This document shows, in pieces, positions 11,601 to 18,513 of a stretch of 64,000 nucleotides of DNA. The stretch covers positions 2,294,001 to 2,358,000 of the forward strand of contig NZ_JAWLJU010000002.1 in assembly GCF_037120705.1 (NCBI RefSeq), in the 5' to 3' direction. The position numbers and the translations under genes are program-made. Origin of the DNA: Pseudoalteromonas sp. UG3-2 (GTDB taxonomy: Bacteria > Pseudomonadota > Gammaproteobacteria > Enterobacterales > Alteromonadaceae). Position 1 is the stretch's first letter; every line of letters begins with the position of its first letter. The notes under the pieces were generated by a model. That model did no database searches and had not been told where the DNA came from. It saw only the letters and a program-made list of their open reading frames with translations.

Positions 11601-12967
11601 GCTTGGACCGCATCATTAGCATAAGGCGCCAACTCAACCCCTGGCAATGTGATGGTCTCATCACCCCCTTGCACCCCATAATCTGTATCCGTAGTCAGCA
11701 TAATTTGGAACAATGGGCTATGGGCCGCACTCCGATGTACCTTCAGCCTATCGACCAACTGCTCAAATGGCACATCCTGGTTCGCTTGGGCGTCTATGTG
11801 TACTTGTCGGATATGCCTAAAGTAACTGCTTAAGTCCGGCTGTGCAGTATCAGCACGTAAGACCAATGTATTCACGAAAAAGCCGATAAGCGGACTCAAC
11901 TCTGCCTGTGTTCTATTGGCGACCGGAGTACCCATCACGATGTCCGCGCTATTACTGTGCCTGGCAAGTAACAGCGATAACGCACCGTGTAAGAGCATAA
12001 ATGGTGAAAGCTGATGTCTAGTCGCCAGCGCTTGTAACCGCTGCGCCACCTCCGCTGGTAGCCGACCTAAAACCTCTGCTCCTTTATACTGCTTCTGCGC
12101 CGGTCGTGGGTAACTTAAAGGGAGACTATGCACACCCGGCAGCTCTGATAACTGGGTTTCCCAGTATGACAACTGTTGCTCAAGAACCTCGCCTTCTAAG
12201 TATGTCCGCTGCCAGTGCGCATAGTCCGCATATTGAATATCCAGAGCCGGCAGTGGCATTTCCTTCCCTTGGCTTAATGCATCATACAGCTGGAAAAACT
12301 CTTTATTCAGCACCTCCATCGACCAGCCATCAGAGGCGATGTGATGCATGTTGAATAACAACACCCCACTTGTCTGTGACGTATGAACGTAGTGCACCCG
12401 CACCATCAAGTCTGACGCTAGGTCAAACGGCCGCATAAATTCGTCTTCTAACAAAGCGTCAATGGCCTGAGCCTGGGCCTCTCCTGATAGGTGGCTAACC
12501 TCTTCTTGCACAACCTCAACCGCCACCTCTGACATAGGCTTTATCTTTTGCTTCACTTGACCATCTTCTTCGACATACACACTACGCAACACTTCATGTC
12601 GTGCAACAATGGTACTCAATACCTGCTCTACCAGCGTCAAATCAAGTGAACCCGAGACCCTAAGCGCCATCGGCATATTATATTCACTTGACCCGCCTTG
12701 AAGCTTGTCCATAAACCATAACCGTTGCTGTGCAAAAGAACAAACCTCTAATTGCGCAATATTATCTGAGTTCCTTTTCTTAATCTTTTGAACGGAAAGC
12801 TCCGAATCTTTGTGCTGCAAAAATTCCATCAGTGCATCTTTGTTTTCTTTAATAATCTGCACCGTTTCCTTATCTAAGTGTCCCTTTGAAGACTTTGCCT
12901 TAAGCTTTCCATTCTCAATGAAAACCAAAGCTCCCTCAGAGATCAGCTGGTTATAGAGGTCATTCAT
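5612..12967 (-). CDS. Terminal NRPS, two modules with thioesterase (docking-C-A-T-C-A-T-TE)
   Basis: About 2451 residues. I chose ATG 12967 because the docking domain aligns from there with the sister proteins; the open frame extends to 13039. A TubC-type docking segment (1-60) precedes C1 (HHIASDGWS near 207), A1 (YTSGSTGQPKG near 691), T1 (FFELGGHSLLS near 1094), C2 (HHIASDGWS near 1290), A2 (A3 motif near 1776), T2 (near 2169) and a type I thioesterase with GHSFGG near 2309. By-eye specificity codes are DIESIGTITK for A1, sharing six of ten positions with the Lys code, and DAKNISGVNK for A2, which I cannot assign. The TE should release the finished lipopeptide by hydrolysis or cyclization. 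C1/A1-front and C2/A2-front are nearly identical at DNA level over 1.9 kb (see repeats). The upstream partner is the protein at 13703-17167, whose tail ends EALEYEF. Confidence 0.95.
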   Translation of the reverse strand: MNDLYNQLISEGALVFIENGKLKAKSSKGHLDKETVQIIKENKDALMEFLQHKDSELSVQKIKKRNSDNIAQLEVCSFAQQRLWFMDKLQGGSSEYNMPMALRVSGSLDLTLVEQVLSTIVARHEVLRSVYVEEDGQVKQKIKPMSEVAVEVVQEEVSHLSGEAQAQAIDALLEDEFMRPFDLASDLMVRVHYVHTSQTSGVLLFNMHHIASDGWSMEVLNKEFFQLYDALSQGKEMPLPALDIQYADYAHWQRTYLEGEVLEQQLSYWETQLSELPGVHSLPLSYPRPAQKQYKGAEVLGRLPAEVAQRLQALATRHQLSPFMLLHGALSLLLARHSNSADIVMGTPVANRTQAELSPLIGFFVNTLVLRADTAQPDLSSYFRHIRQVHIDAQANQDVPFEQLVDRLKVHRSAAHSPLFQIMLTTDTDYGVQGGDETITLPGVELAPYANDAVQAKFDLEVNLSMSEAGVGLTWAYDVSLFSEAAIMRLNDHLCRLLTQLSGVTSADIAPHELTILSEQEEQHLLLGLNQTVMPYPKQRCIHELFEQQAAEEPERVAVVLDETVLSYGELNARANQVAHYLREQYQLKPDTLVGLCVERSVEMVVGILGILKAGAAYVPLDPGYPSARLDYMVQDAALEVVLTQGAGKDVLTGFSGDIVALDDTALFAQQSSENIDKEQLGLTANNLAYVIYTSGSTGQPKGVMIEHRALLNYQLHTQQAYGVTVSDRILQFSSISFDIFVEEFFGALCHGAQLILSSPVCRQGLQEFVSYCEKHHVTIVSLPTAFWAQIVSDSKVFTNTSIRLVIVGGEALSTATVTEHYKSFPNEVLLMNTYGPTESTITATTYLTSQQCALEQSVAIGKANINNQLLILDDNQNLVPDGVPGELYIGGDGLARGYLNRPELTAERFINNPYYNPNEPGSSARLYRTGDLVRHLTDANLTFLGRTDEQVKIRGFRIELGEVEAQLAQLVGVDSAVVQAKGSVGSLHLVAYIKPDAALSKSERYSFIDNMKVKLKEELPEYMVPSTIMTVSEWPLTANGKIDKKSLPKPDGNVLLGEYVAPQSVIEQNLVDMWSTLLEIPGDKISTTANFFELGGHSLLSIRLIAALRQQFDVDLPVQAVFDAESLAVLATLVVSTQRRSARPPLTAIVRSAETLPVSFAQQRLWFIDKLQGGSSEYNMPMALRVSGSLDLTLVEQVLSTIVARHEVLRSVYVEEDGQVKQKIKPMSEVAVEVVQEEVSHLSGEAQAQAIDALLEDEFMRPFDLASDLMVRVHYVHTSQTSGVLLFNMHHIASDGWSMEVLNKEFFQLYDALSQGKEMPLPALDIQYADYAHWQRTYLEGEVLEQQLSYWETQLSELPGMHSLPLSYPRPAQKQYKGAEVLGRLPAEVAQRLQALATRHQLSPFMLLHGALSLLLARHSNSADIVMGTPVANRTQAELSPLIGFFVNTLVLRADTAQPDLSSYFRHIRQVHIDAQANQDVPFEQLVDRLKVHRSAAHSPLFQIMLTTDTDYGVQGGDETITLPGVELAPYANDAVQAKFDLEVNLSMSEAGVGLTWAYDVSLFSEAAIMRLNDHLCRLLTQLSGVTSADIAPHELTILSEQEEQHLLLGLNQTVMPYPKQRCIHELFEQQAAEEPERVAVVLDETVLSYGELNARANQVAHYLREQYQLKPDTLVGLCVERSVEMVVGILGILKAGAAYVPLDPGYPSARLDYMVQDAALEVVLTQGAGKDVLTGFSGDIVALDDTALFAQQSSENIDKEQLGLTANNLAYVIYTSGSTGQPKGVMIEHRALMNFKAGFNAQLALCDEGYKNGWLWLSSFIFDASLKGIVLLSKGIKLIIPNAEQVKLPAELAKIVREHRLSVLNATPQLLDMVIKEPTLPRVDLISSGEAMGVALQHFIAFTKHHGSVLINGYGPTETTVNCAFSVLSEYEGEVIGRATANTVFYILNEDQQLVPKGCVGELFVSGDGLARGYLNRPELTAGRFIDNPYHDPSDSNSGARLYRTGDLVRYLDDGNLEFIGRADDQVKIRGFRIELGEVEAQLAQHSEVDSAFVQAITVAGNPQLVGYIKPTKTLEVDMHHDLISAVKQSLGERLPEYMVPSFLIVIAQWPLTANGKLDKKALPKADVKMLLGEYVAPKTRLERLLAKIWSELLHIEEDKISRTANFFELGGHSLLTVKLAAEIEQQCKMKISLDKLFKAATVAAMARLCEGQSVVNSYHVVKPISSMQGNNDKLFMIPGVASTENDFAWLATQLSAYGYRAYACPHKGLLDGEQPYTSLTENIVAVAHGINQYSDDQTPIKLVGHSFGGLLALETANELARTGLNVEVILIDCYFEQHLQKRKEVKASVIEMTTDKSLPSDVDEVFIRQIQKLNKIQSQWFRDYLPKVEPEVTVKSIYATQSGYCVDTYHSYFQQFHTKQVSQASIDAAHMEILKSESLVEQLNTYLM
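7587..9491. repeat. Direct repeat copy 2 inside the terminal NRPS
   Basis: This 1905-base stretch covers the C domain from its first core motif and the front of the A domain up to just after the A3 motif of the second module. It matches 10836-12740 at a constant offset of 3249 bases. I count six substitutions by eye (8884, 9302, 9347, 9461, 9476, 9488). The left edge falls at the codons for IEHRAL, the right edge near FAQQRLWF. Confidence 0.93.
10836..12740. repeat. Direct repeat copy 1 inside the terminal NRPS
   Basis: First-module partner of the repeat at 7587-9491. It spans the C domain and the front of the A domain but stops before the substrate-pocket part (A4-A6), which differs completely between the two modules. 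This points to recent internal duplication or gene conversion with a different A-domain core kept or swapped in. Confidence 0.93.
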
Positions 12968-13462
12968 ATTTTTCTCAATACCTTCATTTTTGTTATTCAT
13001 TGTCTCAGCCAAACTAGATTTGACTAGATGCAAAAACAACGGAAACTGTTTTTGTACTCTACACGTCCCTTGCTTGTTTACCTGAGGCGCCTAAAACTAA
13101 TTACTCTAATATCAGACAATCAGTTAAGTTGCTTCATGTGCGACCACAGTCGTAACAAGAAGATACAAGTAACTCTAATAAGCAACCAAATTAGATCTAT
13201 CATGCCAACTCAAAGCAAAGTGTTTTATTATCTATTTTTTCTCTGATATCCCTTCAAGCTACCTAAGACATCATAAGTTGGTGAGCCACACACCTGTTAA
13301 GTTGTTAACTACTTCAAGACTTAGTAATGGAGTGGCGTATTCCATGAGATAAATCTCCAAAACGTATGCAAAACAGCTTACTTTAATCCACGTAAATAAC
13401 GAAAAGCAAGCTATCTCATTGCGTATATAACTACAGCGCAAACTCACGGCTAAACGCATCGA

Positions 13463-13474
13463 CTCACGCGTGAG
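13463..13474. promoter_or_regulatory. Palindrome CTCACGCGTGAG
   Basis: A perfect 12-base palindrome in the region upstream of the terminal NRPS. The same CTCAC-NN-GTGAG core occurs at 26639-26650 and at 56961-56972, also outside coding sequence. A regulator binding site is a guess from position and symmetry. Confidence 0.35.
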
Positions 13475-13499
13475 ACAAAAAGCGACTTACCTATCAAAT

Positions 13500-13544
13500 C
13501 GTATCTTATGACATATTTAGAGTAAAACTATGCCATAAGATACG
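13500..13544. repeat. Long imperfect inverted repeat
   Basis: The arms 13500-13510 and 13534-13544 (CGTATCTTATG and its complement) pair perfectly, then after one mismatch CATA (13512-13515) pairs with TATG (13529-13532), leaving a 13-base loop. It lies about 160 bases past the stop of the NRPS at 13703. No T-run follows on either strand, so it is either a processed 3' hairpin or an operator. Confidence 0.6.
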
Positions 13545-13702
13545 GCAACGTATTACAAGTTGCAACCGTTTTGCTCGAAATTCACTCTCATTGAGCACTA
13601 ATCGTGCCGACCTAAAAGCAAATAATAAGATTGATTCTTATACACTTATAATACAAACCTTGTTAATAAACATAAGCATATCTCTATAGCTTAAACGGTT
13701 CG

Positions 13703-16700
13703 TTAGAATTCATATTCTAATGCCTCCTCAGATTTCATAAGCTCTTGGCGCAGCGCCTTTTCTTTATCAAATTGGTTACACATCTCACATAACTGAGCAA
13801 TAGTAGAAATTTCATATAGACCTTTGAGTTCAATATTTGTATACCCCTTAGCTTTCAACTCCGCAATCAGTCGCATAGCCATGATTGAATGACCACCTAG
13901 CTCAAAAAAGCTAGCATTCATACTGATCTGATCAATATTCACTTGTAATAAAGCCGCTAAGATACCTACAACTTGAACTTCTACATCAGTAACGGGTGCA
14001 ACATATTCTTTTTGTAATTCACTGCTATCTAGTGTGGGAAGTGCTTTTCTATCTATTTTACCATTGGCTGTTAACGGCCAATCCACTATTTCCACAAGAA
14101 AACTCGGCACCATATACGCGGGTAACTCACTGTCTAACGCCAACTTCACACTCTCTATTAGCGCGTTATTATCCGTTCCTGCATACTCGTTTGATGGTTT
14201 AAAATAACCAACCAATTGTGTCGAGCCAGAGAGCTGTTGCGCAATAACCAGTGCCGAGTCAACCATATCTAGGCTGCTTAATTGATGCTCTATTTCACCC
14301 AGCTCTATACGTAGACCATGAATTTTAACCTGATGATCTATTCTACCTTGATATTCAATTACACCGTCAGCTCTAAACCGAGCAAGATCACCCGTTTTAT
14401 ATAGCCGCTGGGAACAATTCTTTTGCTCCTCATTGTAAAAAGGATTTGCTATGAAACGTTCAGCGGTTAACTCTGGGCGATTTAAGTAACCTCTGGCTAA
14501 GCCGTCTCCCCCTATATGTAGCTCTCCCACAGCCCCTTCAGGAACTAGGTTCAAGTTAGGATCGAGAATATACAGCTGAGTATTATCAATAGGCTTGCCT
14601 ATCGGTACTCCTTTGCTGATATCTCCAGAGCAATCCCAGTAACTCACGTCAATGGCCGCTTCCGTTGGGCCATATAGGTTATGCAATTGGCAACTCGGTA
14701 ATACCTGCCGAAACGCTTCAACTTGGCTTTGTTGTAATGCTTCTCCACTACAAAAAACTTGTTTCAAGCTTAAGCAATCCGAAAACTGCTTCGTTTCTAA
14801 TATAAGCCCTAACATGGAAGGCACGAAGTGCAATTTAGTGACCTGATGCTGCTCAATAAGTTGACACAAATAATCTGGTTCTTTATGCCCTTCAGGTTTA
14901 GCAACAACCAGTTGTGCACCATATGCAAGCGTCCACATAAACTCCCATACCGAGACATCAAAACTATAGGGCGTTTTCTGTAACACTCTGTCATCATTGC
15001 TCATACCATACTTATTATGCATCCAGTGAATGCGATTGAATAGTGCTTGGTGTTCAATCATGACACCTTTTGGCTTGCCAGTAGAGCCTGATGTATAAAT
15101 CACATAAGCTAAATTGTCAGTACTCAAGCCCAACTCAGATTTAGCTTTCGTACTTGGGTCATATTGTGCAAACAAGGTATGGTTATCTAATGCTATGACA
15201 GGCACATCCAAACAGCTTGCAGCCGCTATACTACTTCCTTGAGCCAACACAACATTGAGTGCCGCATCTTCCGCCATGTATGCTAATCGGGATGAGGGGT
15301 AACTTGGGTCGATTGGCACATAAGCGCCGCCCGCTTTTAATATAGCTAGGATACCAATGACCATTTCTACAGAACGCTCAGCGCATAAGCCAACAATATC
15401 ATCTGGCTGAATGTCATGCTCTTTACGTAAATAATGCGCTATTTGGTTGGCTCTAGCATTTAGTTCGCCATAGCTTATATACTCTTCAGAAAACACCACC
15501 GCCACACGCTCTGGTGTTTTCTCTGCTTGTTGCTCAAATAATTCATGAATACATTTGTCTTTCGGATAAGGCATCGCTGTATCATTCAGCTCACAGACCA
15601 AGCGTTCTTGCTCATTTATTGACAATATTGGCAGTGAACACAAGGAATCGCCTCCGCTGGCTACTATGCTAACAAGGCCATTCAACAGCTGACAAAGGTG
15701 CTCATTAAGCGCTTGAATTCTGTTCTCATTAAAAATACTAGTGTCATATTCCCATACTAAAGTCACACCAGAGTCACTCATACTTATGTCAACATCGAGA
15801 TCAAATTTTGCGTGAATATAATCAGCATGGTAGGTCTGCAATTCGACATTGGGTAACTGGTATTTCTGCTCTGAGTTATTACCTAATGCATAGTCACTAT
15901 TTGTGGTTAATAAAATCTGGAATAAAGGTGAGTGTGTTTGATTTCTTGGGATTTTTAGGCGTTCAACCAACTGCTCAAAAGGTACGTCCTGATTAGATTG
16001 AGCATCTAAGTGCACTCCTCTAATATGAGAAAAGTAGTCACTCAATGAGGTAAACCCTGTATTAGCTCTCAACACTAATGTATTGGCAAAAAAGCCCACT
16101 AAAGGCTCCAACTCAGGCTGGAGTCGGTTAGCGATAGGAGTACCTATAACAATATCATTGCTATTACTATGACGCGAAAGCAACAAAGAAAGCATACCAT
16201 GTAGCAACATAAATGGTGTTAACTGATACGCCTTTGCAATATCACTCAACTCCTTAGCAACCGCTCCTGGTAACTGTCCATGTACAATACCCACACGACT
16301 GGAGCTACCTTCAGAGCGCGGCTTATCTAAAGGCAAAGAGTGCACTACGGGAAGCTCGTCTAACTGCTTTTCCCAGTACTCTAGTTGCTGTTCTAATACA
16401 CCATTATTAAGATATGCTTTTTGCCAAAATGCATAATCCGAATACTGAATATTTAGTTCTGGCAAGGGGTGAAGCATGCCTGATATATATGAATGATAGA
16501 GTGTAAATAGCTCTTTTAATATGACTTCTATTGACCAACCATCTGATGCAATATGATGCATATTAAACAGTAAAACCCCGGACTTCTCTGCCCGCTTAAC
16601 ATAGCTGACCCGCAGCATAATATCATTACTTAAGTCAAACGATTGGCCTATGAGCTCTTCAACCGTGTTTTTTAGTGCTGCGTCTAACCGCTCCTCAGGC

Positions 16701-17167
16701 AAATGACTAAGATCCACTTCTTCAATATCAAAAGCAAACGAAGCCTTGTCTTTTACCTGCTGAACAGCGACCCCATCTCGCTCATGATAGGTTGTACGCA
16801 ATATTTCATGCCGCTCCACGATTGTGCGAAATGCTCTTTTCAATACAGTTATGTCAAGATCACCACACACATCAAACGCCATGGGCATATTATATTCTTG
16901 AGTACTACCTTTTAAGTTATCAATAAACCAAAGACGCTGCTGAGCGTATGATAGAGTATTACTAAGGTCTGTTTGTTGAGACTTAATAACCTTTTTATAT
17001 CCTTCGGTTCTGAGATAGTAAATAATTCGTTCTTTATTATCTTTTATTCGCTGTATCAACTCAGGGACGGCATATTCAAAGTTTATTTTAAGTTGATCAT
17101 TCTCAGCTAGTTCAAATGAGATCTGAGCTTCGCTGCACTCAGCAATTAATTTTTTTATGTTTTCCAC
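13703..17167 (-). CDS. NRPS, one module (docking-C-A-T), predicted serine
   Basis: 1154 residues, GTG start at 17167 with an AAGG site ten bases upstream. The domain order is a TubC-like docking domain (1-60), a C domain with HHIASDGWS near residue 203, an A domain with YTSGSTGKPKG near 688 and the pocket segment SFDVSVWEF/LHFVPS/FCSGEAL/LYGPTEAAID, and a T domain with FFELGGHS near 1087. The code reads DVWHFSLIDK, which is the well-known Ser code with one conservative change, so Ser is predicted with good confidence. The protein ends in an acidic, hydrophobic tail (EEALEYEF), which probably docks to the N-terminus of the terminal NRPS. Intergenic spaces on both sides are long (242 bases upstream), so it may have its own promoter. 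Confidence 0.95.
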   Translation of the reverse strand: MENIKKLIAECSEAQISFELAENDQLKINFEYAVPELIQRIKDNKERIIYYLRTEGYKKVIKSQQTDLSNTLSYAQQRLWFIDNLKGSTQEYNMPMAFDVCGDLDITVLKRAFRTIVERHEILRTTYHERDGVAVQQVKDKASFAFDIEEVDLSHLPEERLDAALKNTVEELIGQSFDLSNDIMLRVSYVKRAEKSGVLLFNMHHIASDGWSIEVILKELFTLYHSYISGMLHPLPELNIQYSDYAFWQKAYLNNGVLEQQLEYWEKQLDELPVVHSLPLDKPRSEGSSSRVGIVHGQLPGAVAKELSDIAKAYQLTPFMLLHGMLSLLLSRHSNSNDIVIGTPIANRLQPELEPLVGFFANTLVLRANTGFTSLSDYFSHIRGVHLDAQSNQDVPFEQLVERLKIPRNQTHSPLFQILLTTNSDYALGNNSEQKYQLPNVELQTYHADYIHAKFDLDVDISMSDSGVTLVWEYDTSIFNENRIQALNEHLCQLLNGLVSIVASGGDSLCSLPILSINEQERLVCELNDTAMPYPKDKCIHELFEQQAEKTPERVAVVFSEEYISYGELNARANQIAHYLRKEHDIQPDDIVGLCAERSVEMVIGILAILKAGGAYVPIDPSYPSSRLAYMAEDAALNVVLAQGSSIAAASCLDVPVIALDNHTLFAQYDPSTKAKSELGLSTDNLAYVIYTSGSTGKPKGVMIEHQALFNRIHWMHNKYGMSNDDRVLQKTPYSFDVSVWEFMWTLAYGAQLVVAKPEGHKEPDYLCQLIEQHQVTKLHFVPSMLGLILETKQFSDCLSLKQVFCSGEALQQSQVEAFRQVLPSCQLHNLYGPTEAAIDVSYWDCSGDISKGVPIGKPIDNTQLYILDPNLNLVPEGAVGELHIGGDGLARGYLNRPELTAERFIANPFYNEEQKNCSQRLYKTGDLARFRADGVIEYQGRIDHQVKIHGLRIELGEIEHQLSSLDMVDSALVIAQQLSGSTQLVGYFKPSNEYAGTDNNALIESVKLALDSELPAYMVPSFLVEIVDWPLTANGKIDRKALPTLDSSELQKEYVAPVTDVEVQVVGILAALLQVNIDQISMNASFFELGGHSIMAMRLIAELKAKGYTNIELKGLYEISTIAQLCEMCNQFDKEKALRQELMKSEEALEYEF

Positions 17168-17409
17168 AGAAGTTTTACCTTTTTAAAGTAGTGTTAGGCT
17201 TACAGGAAGTCCCAAATAATTAATAAAACGTGTATTACAAAGCTTCATCGTACTAACACATGAATAAGACTTATCCTATGCCTGACTTGCGCAATGATAA
17301 TATTACTCATTGAACAGTAAAACGCTTCACTGCTCAAAACGCAGCTACTGCGATACAATAACTACACATCAAAGCAACCAACCTCAATACTTGAGGTAAA
17401 CGCACTCAC

Positions 17410-18408
17410 TCAGCTCACAAAGAGTGTAGAGTCAACTTTTTTGTTCTTTGCTTTCCACCAACTTTCAACCACTAAGGTTCTTAATAACCAGCGATCTTTG
17501 CCGTCAAACTTTGGGTTGTAAGCGTTGCGAGAATGCACTACACGGCGATTGTCAAAAATTAACATCTCACCTTCCGCTAACGTTAAAGTCAAGTGTCCTT
17601 TATCTATAGACTTTTTGACTGCAGCAAGAGCTTGGGCTGAAGCATCACTGCATGCTTCCATATATGCTGGATCATAAACAATCTCAGGGTCTTTAGTGCC
17701 ATCGAGTACTCTTACTCTGGTACTGCGTAAATCCCCATCATTAACGAACGTAATATCCTCCCAAATTAAGTAATCCGACAAACTCAGCTGCTTTCGCTCT
17801 TTGCCTGTTAGCTCTAAGTGATTTGCAGGCATTAAATATGTCTTCACCTCAGGATCATCTCTTAGGCATAATAACGTCACATAGTCAGCTTTTGTCTCAT
17901 GAAAACCATCTTCAATATGCCATTCTAGAAATACACTATTGGTTCCTACCTGCTTACAAGAGTCTTTTTTAATCGGATAAATATCATCAACAAGCCCACT
18001 CGTGATTTTATCTTTGAAGTTATATACGTACCCAAGCGACACTGAAATTATTGACTGTAGCAGCGCAGCAAAGTCTCGCTCTTTGCCCTTAATTTCTCTT
18101 TTAGTTAAAGGGGTATCACGCAGCCCCTCTTGTAACGGTAAGTTTTGGATTAATAGATAGCTATACTCACCACCTTTAAACTTAAATTCCAATAACTTCT
18201 TTTTGACCCTACTTGGAAACTTGCTCCACGTTTCCAAGTAGCTAAATGTTATATCGGCACCGTCTGTAGACTTTTCGGCATGATGTTGCTTGACTAGCCG
18301 CTCTATTTGCTCTTTTTCTTCATCTAGTAAAGTGAGAGTCATACCCTCACAATCGCGCTTTATGTTTTTATTATACTTCTTGGGGCTAAGTTCTTCTGCC
18401 AATTCCAT
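17410..18408 (-). CDS. Fe(II)/2-oxoglutarate amino-acid beta-hydroxylase (VioC/AsnO type)
   Basis: 332 residues from ATG 18408, preceded by GGAG six bases upstream; a TTG four codons earlier is less likely. It belongs to the clavaminate-synthase-like group that includes arginine hydroxylase VioC and asparagine hydroxylase AsnO. The iron ligands are visible as H164-x-E166 in LEWHIEDGFH and the distal H292 in VVHSRNAYNP; R310 in DRWLLR should bind 2-oxoglutarate. Family members with this HxE variant hydroxylate the beta carbon of free Asn, Arg or similar residues before loading. An Asn-type A domain sits in the protein at 39396-46112 and a possibly basic one in 18514-22044, so beta-hydroxy-Asn or a hydroxylated basic residue are both reasonable. 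Substrate cannot be decided from sequence alone. Confidence 0.85.
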   Translation of the reverse strand: MELAEELSPKKYNKNIKRDCEGMTLTLLDEEKEQIERLVKQHHAEKSTDGADITFSYLETWSKFPSRVKKKLLEFKFKGGEYSYLLIQNLPLQEGLRDTPLTKREIKGKERDFAALLQSIISVSLGYVYNFKDKITSGLVDDIYPIKKDSCKQVGTNSVFLEWHIEDGFHETKADYVTLLCLRDDPEVKTYLMPANHLELTGKERKQLSLSDYLIWEDITFVNDGDLRSTRVRVLDGTKDPEIVYDPAYMEACSDASAQALAAVKKSIDKGHLTLTLAEGEMLIFDNRRVVHSRNAYNPKFDGKDRWLLRTLVVESWWKAKNKKVDSTLFVS

Positions 18409-18513
18409 GTTTTTCTCCAAATCATTTGTATCACCAAGCCAAACTCGTGACTTGATGACAAGGGCTACACGATACTAAGTCGAACATAACCCTCACAATA
18501 ATATTTTTGATGA

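Larger units (their letters stand above)
12968..13702. other. Long intergenic region upstream of the terminal NRPS
   Basis: About 735 bases separate two genes that otherwise sit in one line, so a promoter for the terminal NRPS-MFP-RND unit is likely here. It holds two palindromes (13463-13474 and 13500-13544) and a weak ATAAGA-N5-TCTTAT repeat at 13625-13641. A 62-codon minus-strand frame at 13271-13459 has no recognisable content, and I do not call it. Confidence 0.6.

Noticed and set aside
13271..13459. 62-codon minus-strand frame in the long gap
   Set aside because: No ribosome site, Cys-rich odd composition and no known motif.
13625..13641. ATAAGA-N5-TCTTAT as a second Fur box
   Set aside because: Only about 9 of 14 arm positions fit the Fur pattern, which is not enough in AT-rich DNA.
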